Below the pieces are notes generated by a model, which saw only the letters and a list, made by a program, of their open reading frames with translations, had not been told where the DNA came from and did not search any database. Source: Phymatolithon calcareum (Eukaryota; Rhodophyta; Florideophyceae; Hapalidiales). From it: DNA of 64,000 nt. Shown one piece after another: positions 57,972 through 64,000 of the stretch. The stretch covers positions 3,658,001-3,722,000 of the forward strand of contig OZ345353.1 in the NCBI GenBank assembly GCA_977006965.1, in the 5' to 3' direction. The stretch's first letter is position 1. Each line of letters opens with the position of its first letter. Position numbers and translations under genes: made by a program.

Positions 57972-58800
57972 CAGGCTTCTAAGCAATACTATTGCAACTG
58001 ATTAGAGCAAGAAGTGCAATCCGCAATACGGATTGCATCTCAGATTCCGCAGCAATACGTACGGCAATCCAAGATTCCACAGCAATCCATATTGCAATCC
58101 AAGATGACACGGCAATCCTCATCTCAATCCATATCCCTGATGTATCCGTAGAAACGCTTTTACTAAGGCTCAGTGATCGAATAGAATCTACGACAAAGAC
58201 CTAGACACTACGTGATGACAACTCCTCCCTTATTTCGTGTTCCCGCACCCTTGCTTTCGCCTCATCCGAGCGTTTTCCATTGATTGCTCCGCTTACGAGT
58301 TGAGCGTCCCAAAAACGGTAGTTGACTTTCAAGAAAACGAGCGCTTCGAACAGTTGAGGAGTCATCCTACGCCTGCTCAACATTAGCGCATATTTTGCAA
58401 CACTCCAGAGGCGTTCCACTTCTGCGACTGAGCCCAACGCGAAATCACAATTGACGTATTCCTCTTCATGTTCTCCCATCTTTCGTTAGTGTTACAGTGA
58501 GACGAACGTACTCATTGTCCAGTAATGGCGTTGCACGCATCTAGTTTTCAGCTGATGTACCACTTGTAGGTAGCGAAAGGCCTTTAATTGCGGCAGCACG
58601 TCAGACGAACGTACTCAACAGTAATGGAGTGGGGTGCACCTAATTTTCAGCTGATGTCGGGTCTACGTCACTGCAATACGGATTGAACAAATCCGAACGT
58701 GGTGCAATACTGATTGCAATGCGTGGAGGGGATCGCAATACAAGATTGGGATTGCAGATTGCAATGGATTGGCACTGCAATGAATTTGGTTACATGCCTG
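57972..58800 (-). mobile_element. Deleted hAT element with GCAAT subterminal repeats
   Basis: The ends are CAGGCTTCTAAGCAATACTA and, reversed at the right, CAGGCATGTAACC. The 8-bp duplication is CTCTTGCG (57964-57971) against CTCTTGCC (58801-58808). TIMP unit 2 lacks it (actcttgcgagagttaac, reverse, near 47150). Both sides are dense in gcaatacggattgcaa-like words (57985-58130 and 58670-58790). Confidence 0.85.
58201..58479 (-). pseudogene. hAT transposase C-terminal remnant
   Basis: 92 residues containing NCDFALGSVAEVERLWSVAKYA and LFEALVFLKVNYRFWD, the hAT dimerisation region. It is close to the remnant at 11051-11398. The catalytic part is missing. Confidence 0.85.
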
Positions 58801-59227
58801 CTCTTGCCAAAGTTAAGATAAACCGAGGGAGCCGCATTTGTTTGTACCAGTCAGCTGTCTACTTCATTTTTGATTGTTTGCCTTGCGAATAACTTGACAA
58901 CTGGTTCTACTCGTGGGGCTTCCCTCAAATTTCATCACTGATCTGACATCGATGTTAATGTCGAATATCACTACGTTGTTTGCTGTTGCCGTGACTGCTT
59001 CCGGTGCCTCGCCACATTCTGCTTAACCTTCGACGGGGATGAAATGTACATCGACACGTCATTCCTTACTTGCACAAAGCTAAAAACCCTAATGACAAGC
59101 ATTGATAGTATACAGCATCATCTAGTCGAGTATGAACCTAGAACCGTCATCAAGGTACCTTGTAGAAGACATTGTAAACTTCAATAACCTTAAGACAAAA
59201 TCTATTTCACGCCTATTTAGTAAAATT

Positions 59228-60393
59228 CAGGGGAATTTGGTAAAATGACCACGAAGTTTGCCGTATTTGGTAGAATGACCACCATGCAGGGTGCTCTTAT
59301 GATAAAATCTCCAGTGTAATGCGGGGTCGCTTGAAACAAGGATATTTTTGGATCCCTTGTTACTAAATTTTTGTTCCTTGATTGGCGAGGGCGCAAAGGG
59401 CCCGTTTTGGCTTGCATATCAGCTATTTTGACCAGGTTTGCGGTAATCCGAACAGACTAAGGAGCTCGTGAATTGGCGAGCCCAGCTTTGAGTGGAAATG
59501 TTAGGTCTTTGCGTGGTTACGCAACAGTGCTTGATCGAGTAAAATGTAAGCCTTGACAAAGCACTGCCTTCAAAGTTGTCTGAAACAACTGGTCCTGCAC
59601 TCTCAACAGAGTAGCACTGCAAGAGCAGTGGCTGACGAACGCCGCTAACGTGGATACGGTCCCCAACCGAACGGACGCTGAAACAAGTATCCCCTGTCGT
59701 CCCCCTCGCGCGCTGATGGGCGCGTTCGTGACAACCGCACTGTCGGGCTACTACGAAATGCGGTACGGGACTTAGCATGACGGATTGACTGAATCTGTTT
59801 TGCCTTTCTATCTAGACTTTTTCTATTGCATTATTTGACTATTCAAGGGCATTGGGTCGCGAGCCGTAGGACTCCCTTGGAGCCTAGGTCTCCTTTTCAT
59901 TTGCTTCGATTTACTATATAGCGTCTAATAAACGAGTATCACCGGGAGAAAAAGACTACTCGTGCGGTGAACTAGCCTATCTGTTTGCCTCTCTTGCATT
60001 GCGCTCTCCCTGCGCCGCGCAGTTAACTTCCTCAGTTCTACGTTCCTGCCGGACCGCCGTGAGGCGAAACGTGTCTCAGTGGAACGCCATTCGGCTTCGC
60101 TGCTAGACCTTTAGCTGTATAAAAAGAACTTGACGTTTCATCCAAAATATAGTCGTTGAGGGCGATGAGTGGTTTTAAGCTAACTGAATTGGATCCTAGT
60201 CTCTTAATAGACGCTGCTCTTCCTCTGGACTTCAGATAAAGAACTCATCTGTTCCACGGAGCAATTCTTTTTTCGGGCAATTCGTTGGACGCAATGGACC
60301 GGGGAAGTGGTCCGCTAGCGGGTGGCTGACAGAAAACTATCGGATCATAACAACACCCGTGCATGGTGGTCATTTTACCAAATTCCCCTAAAA
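59228..60393. mobile_element. 1.17-kb element with TIR AGGGGAATTTGGTAAAATGA
   Basis: The left end AGGGGAATTTGGTAAAATGA (59228) and right end (reverse complement ending 60393) are perfect inverted repeats. Pairing continues inward as accaccatgca...ttatgat on both sides, but the left end carries an extra ~33-bp partial repeat of the terminus. The flanking aaaatt on both sides may be the target duplication. I see no transposase. The interior contains a C+G-richer piece around 59960-60120 that I cannot assign. Confidence 0.7.
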
Positions 60394-61115
60394 TTAACTA
60401 ATTATTATTGCACGTCTCTCCATTAATTTTAAATCATCCGAAATATCTTTAGAGTACGTTACTTTCCCCTGGTTTAGCTAGTAGGCTTCTCTGAACTGCA
60501 GATGGTGTAAAGCATATTTTGATGCACATTCTAAATATGTCGATAGCTCTGAAACATAGAAAACCTGCAGGCATTTTCAACATGTTCATAGACGTAGGGT
60601 GAACTGTTCTCACGGTAGAGCTAGAAAAACTTTCTAAAGAGAGGATAGAAGCGCTTTCGGATACGACAGAAGCGATGTACCTTTTCCGGAAGACTGGAGA
60701 TGTGAAAAGCAACTAGAGCAAAATGGAAAAGAAACAATGCAGTGTACGATTCAATTTACCTCAAAGGATGGTTACTGCATTTCATTTCTCAACCAGTCGT
60801 ACGGGCAAAGGTCACATATATTGACAGAGGGACCTTCTTGAGAATTGATCAACATCGCGGCATACAAACAGTCAAAAATGTCGTCATTGCTAGTCATTAT
60901 TTTTTGGACTGGGCCAGGGGACGCGGCATAGGTTGGACTGGCTGATGCCACATTCAGTGCCGATTTGCAACCTTTGGGTCCAGACGTTTTCAGACGCTTT
61001 TGAGCAAAAACTGGAGCTTTTGGGAAAAGTATGTTTAAAAAGCAATCCCACCCGAAAACTGGAACTACTGATGTGCAAAAACGTCCCATAGATGTGCACA
61101 ACAGCCGCGACAACC
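60394..61115. other. Non-coding gap before the pogo element
   Basis: The first ~60 bases belong to the TIMP unit. The rest contains short open frames on both strands without recognisable domains. No repeat or RNA gene was seen. Confidence 0.4.
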
Positions 61116-61117
61116 TA

Positions 61118-63403
61118 AAAGGGGGGTCTTGCAATTTGCGGACAGCGCCCTAATTTTCCAGAAATATGACATGTCCATAGAAGTAATCAAATTTCACCAT
61201 ATTAGCCCATTTTGGTGTGTCCTCGCCGAAATGTTCCATTTTGGCTTGGCGCTAGGCTTGAAACTTATGATGAAATTTAATTTATAATCTGCCCCTTGCA
61301 TTTCCCGGGTACTAAAGTAAAGTGCGCCAAATTTTTGGCGCCCAAATCAAAACAGTAACCGCCACACTGCACAGAAAGCACCATGTCGATGCTCTGCCGG
61401 TCCGTTTCTCATCTTCGATGGGCTGCAGGAACAGCGCAATCTCCAACAGGCCATCATGGTGCGCCCTGGCACAGAAAAAAGGCGGAAAAGCGAAGAGCCG
61501 ATGCTGTTGCTGCGGTGCAGCAGAAAGTGATGACGTACAGGGCTGCAGCCGCCCGGTTCCATTTGCCGAGGTCAACCATTTGCGATGCTGTCGCCCGCGC
61601 CGCGAGAGCGGCAGATGGAAAAAAACCCGGCCTCGCCGGTCGCCGACCTGCACTGCAGGAGGAGGAGGAAGAGCTAGTGGTCGAGCTGCTCTCTCTGTAC
61701 TCTGAAGCCGGTACGCCCCTGTCGAAAAAGCACGTCGTCGCGGCGTTCAGCATCATCATCGACAGGCTAACGCTGGAGTGCTACAACAAGCTGCCGTTCA
61801 AGAACAGCATCCCTGTCAAACGCTTGATCCGCGAGTTTTACAAGCGCCATCAGCAGCGCTTGCACTACGCGCCACCGACGCGCCAAGTGGCTAAGCGCTA
61901 CGCTGCTGTCAACGCAGAGGCCCTGACAACCCACTTCGCAATACTGGGTAAGTCATCAAGGATAATGACATTGACGCGGCCCGGCTGTGGAACCTGGACG
62001 AGACAGGTGGCACACCGGGTCGTGATGTCAGCGGCAACTCGATCATGCGGCTCTTTCTGCGGCGCGACGGCATCGCGGACGTGAAACTTGCTGATTTCAA
62101 GCGCGCGCACAGGGTCACCATAATGCCTGCTGTAAGCGCTGCTGGTGAGTGCGGCCCTCTCCTCTTTGTTTTTAAGGGTACGACGTTGCCGTACAGGCAG
62201 GTGCTGCCCAACGAAAGCGTTTTTGTTGAGACGTACGCCTCGCTGCTGCCGAGGGACAGCATCGTTGCCGTTCACGAGAGGGGCGGCGGAGTTGACAGCG
62301 ACAACTTCTCGAAGTGGGCAGAGCACTTCGTCGATTCTGTGCGCTATCTCACTGTCGATGGCCGCAAAGTCCTGCTGACCTATGACGGTTCCAGGTCGCA
62401 CATGTCCCTCCGCGTTCTGGAGCTGCTGCACCGCAACAACGTGATTGCGTATGCCCTTTCTGGGCACACTAGCAGCAAAACCCAACCGTGCGATGTCGTG
62501 CTCTTTGGCGCCTTTAAAAAGGCGCTTAATGAAAGCCTTCAAGACGTCTGCCGCGTGGTTGAGTTGGACGTACTGGATACATTTGACTTTTGCAGTCTCC
62601 TCCGACACTCCTACCTGCACACATTCACACCAAAGAACATTCTCGCCTCGTTTCGCCTGTCGGGGCACTGGCCCCTGGATGCTGCAAAACTACTGGGTGT
62701 GCCGCGCCCGCGCTCTCTGGATGATATCGCTTGCGTCCTGTCTGTGACCAAGCTAGAAAAATTAATGGAAGAGAAGCGCGTGCTTGTGCGTGACGGCGTC
62801 ATCGGTAAAACCGTAACTATTACCGCATCGGGGTACGTGGACACCAGAAATGGTCAAGCCCTCACTGCGGCAAGAGACAAGGCGACCCGCGATGAACAGA
62901 AGCGGCTGAGTGAGCAGCTGGAAGCGAACAGAAAAAACCTTGCGATTGCGCGGGGGGAACAGAGAGAGAGAAAGAAGATAGAACGATCGGAGACAGCAAA
63001 CTAGGCTACACGAGCAAGACTGTGCAATATAGACGTCGCGCACTACCGCGTGAATGTGCGGTCCATGAAAGAAAGGCGAGCCATTGCGCGGCTTCGGAAG
63101 TCTTTGCGGGATGCCGATTCTGTTCTTCCAACTGCTGGCTGAGGTGTAAAAAAGGATTAAAATTTTGATACTTTGCGTCCGAGTAATTGAGGCGCAAAAT
63201 TAAGTTTTTTGAGGGCCGGAACAGTTGCCGTCCTAATTCCGATGCCTCCCAGGAATTGCATCTGCTGCCATCGATTAGCAAAAAACGATTATTAGCTGGT
63301 GACTACGCTTCGATTGGTATAAAAATCGCGATTGTTTGATGTGTTTTTCCACTTTTTAATTTAAAAATGTCCAATTTGTCCGAAAATTGCAGGAACCCCC
63401 CTT
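61118..63403 (+). mobile_element. Pogo/Tigger-like Tc1-mariner transposon
   Basis: The inverted ends are AAAGGGGGGTCTTGCAATTT (left, 61118) and AAGGGGGGTTCCTGCAATTT (right, reversed, ending 63403), with homology continuing to CGGACA. Flanking TA dinucleotides (61116-61117 and 63404-63405) fit Tc1-mariner target use. One plus-strand transposase lies between. Confidence 0.85.
61383..63004 (+). pseudogene. Pogo-like transposase, one frameshift
   Basis: The N-terminal half (61383 to about 61950) has a helix-turn-helix (KVMTYRAAAARFHLPRSTIC) and a CENP-B-like second segment (EEELVVELLSLYSEAGTPLSKKHV). Near 61952 (ctgggtaagtcatc) the frame shifts by one base. The DDE domain then follows in another frame: LWNLDETG (first Asp), LLTYDGSRSHMS (second Asp), SGHTSSKTQPCDVVLFGAFK (third acid, an Asp), and a Lys/Arg/Glu-rich tail ending at 63004. 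All three catalytic acids are present, with an Asp at the third position as in pogo. ggGTAAGT at the break looks like a splice donor, but no acceptor restores the frame without losing conserved residues, so I prefer a deletion. Confidence 0.88.
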
Positions 63404-63404
63404 T

Positions 63405-64000
63405 ATACTGTTCCTTGTTATTAGTCTAAACATTTGGGACTGAAACTACGGCCTTTCTGGACTCGTAAGAGGGATGCCAATATGTATTCTCAAGAAGGCC
63501 CCTCTGGCAGTCCTTACTTCAGACATGCCCCTTATTTGAAGAGAAGCAGAAACGAATGCTTTCCTTGTCCTATTCCATAGAAATATGGTAAGCATTAGAA
63601 CTGTACTGTTGAGAACACATTCTCTTTTTCCTCCAAACGTAGGAATGAGCATCGATATTTCGATATCAACGACATATCAGATATCAACCCAATTTTTGCG
63701 ATATCAACTTGATATCAGACTTTTCGCAAAATATCGTTGATATCGAGTCATACCATGAATTCAAAAATGTTGTTTCAAAATCATAAATATGCCTTTCAAG
63801 AGACGAACAGTGCCTCTTCGTGGAGTAAGAGAATCTCCACCGGTTGACGCCAACGCCAAATTACACAATAAAATGGCGTTGGCGTCAGAAAAATTCTCCA
63901 CAGGCGACGCAAACGCCAACATAGGGACCCGTTTCGCCAAAAATCGAGGCCATTTTTTCAGAAATGGCTTCGATTTTTGGCAACGCGCCAATCGTTACGG
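63405..64000. other. Window end: start of a MITE and a GGCGTT hairpin
   Basis: TAGGAATGAGCATCGATATT at 63641 matches the terminus of the MITE at 55544, followed by many gatatcaac words; its right end is beyond the window or lost. At 63844-63888 TGACGCCAACGCCA pairs with TGGCGTTGGCGTCA around an AT-rich loop, and a further gacgcaaacgccaac copy follows. No gene was seen. Confidence 0.55.

Larger units (their letters stand above)
55905..60470 (+). repeat. TIMP unit, copy 3
   Basis: Upstream sequence (56330-57335) matches copy 1 from 37860 on, in the same orientation. Downstream, 58809-59227 matches the reverse complement of 46720-47090 in copy 2, and 60415-60455 (ttgcacgtctctccatt) matches the region beside the Gypsy at 46600. 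It contains a retroposed piece, a hAT and a TIR element. Confidence 0.75.

Overview
The window is eukaryotic nuclear DNA. Genes are sparse, one host gene carries a 48-nt spliceosomal intron, and secreted proteins have eukaryotic signal peptides. Most of the sequence is transposable elements: LTR retrotransposons of Copia and Gypsy order, APE/RT LINEs, hAT, MULE, pogo-like and hairpin elements. There are no operons and no Shine-Dalgarno spacing. The species cannot be fixed from sequence alone. The main Copia polymerase reads like the GalEa/PyRE1G1-type Copia known from red algae and some marine animals, so a florideophyte red alga is my tentative guess (inference, low confidence).

Layout. 0.45-6.05 kb and 9.4-16.6 kb are two diverged direct copies (blocks A and B) of one segment. 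Each carries a minus-strand gene for an unrecognised secreted or membrane protein of about 660-740 residues. A third gene copy (C, 25.5-33.1 kb) has been split by two LINE insertions and a LINE stub, with a hAT element nested inside the largest LINE, and its 5' end is cut off by a broken Copia element. Between blocks A and B lies the only clear conserved housekeeping gene, a choline/ethanolamine kinase (6360-7409, minus). A degenerate LINE occupies 16.6-20.7 kb. 20.7-25.5 kb has no recognisable gene but holds hairpins and two facing arrays of 30-bp repeats.

The right half (37.5-60.5 kb) is built from three copies of another unit, the second inverted. Each carries a small, apparently intact gene for a secreted TIMP-like (NTR-domain) protein. 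Into these copies have gone a MULE, a 5.8-kb Gypsy element, a young 5.8-kb Copia element with 450-bp LTRs, a solo LTR, a hAT, a hAT-type MITE and a short retroposed piece. The sister copies preserve uninterrupted sites, so several insertions and their target-site duplications (TSDs) can be read directly. A pogo/Tigger-like transposon (61.1-63.4 kb) and the start of a further MITE close the window.

No functional pathway joins the genes. The likely expressed host genes are the kinase, the three TIMP-like genes and perhaps membrane-protein copy B. The two best candidates for something undescribed are the TIMP-like trio, which differ at the residue that governs protease selectivity in animal TIMPs, and the unknown multicopy membrane-protein family, with its variable acidic heptad repeat.
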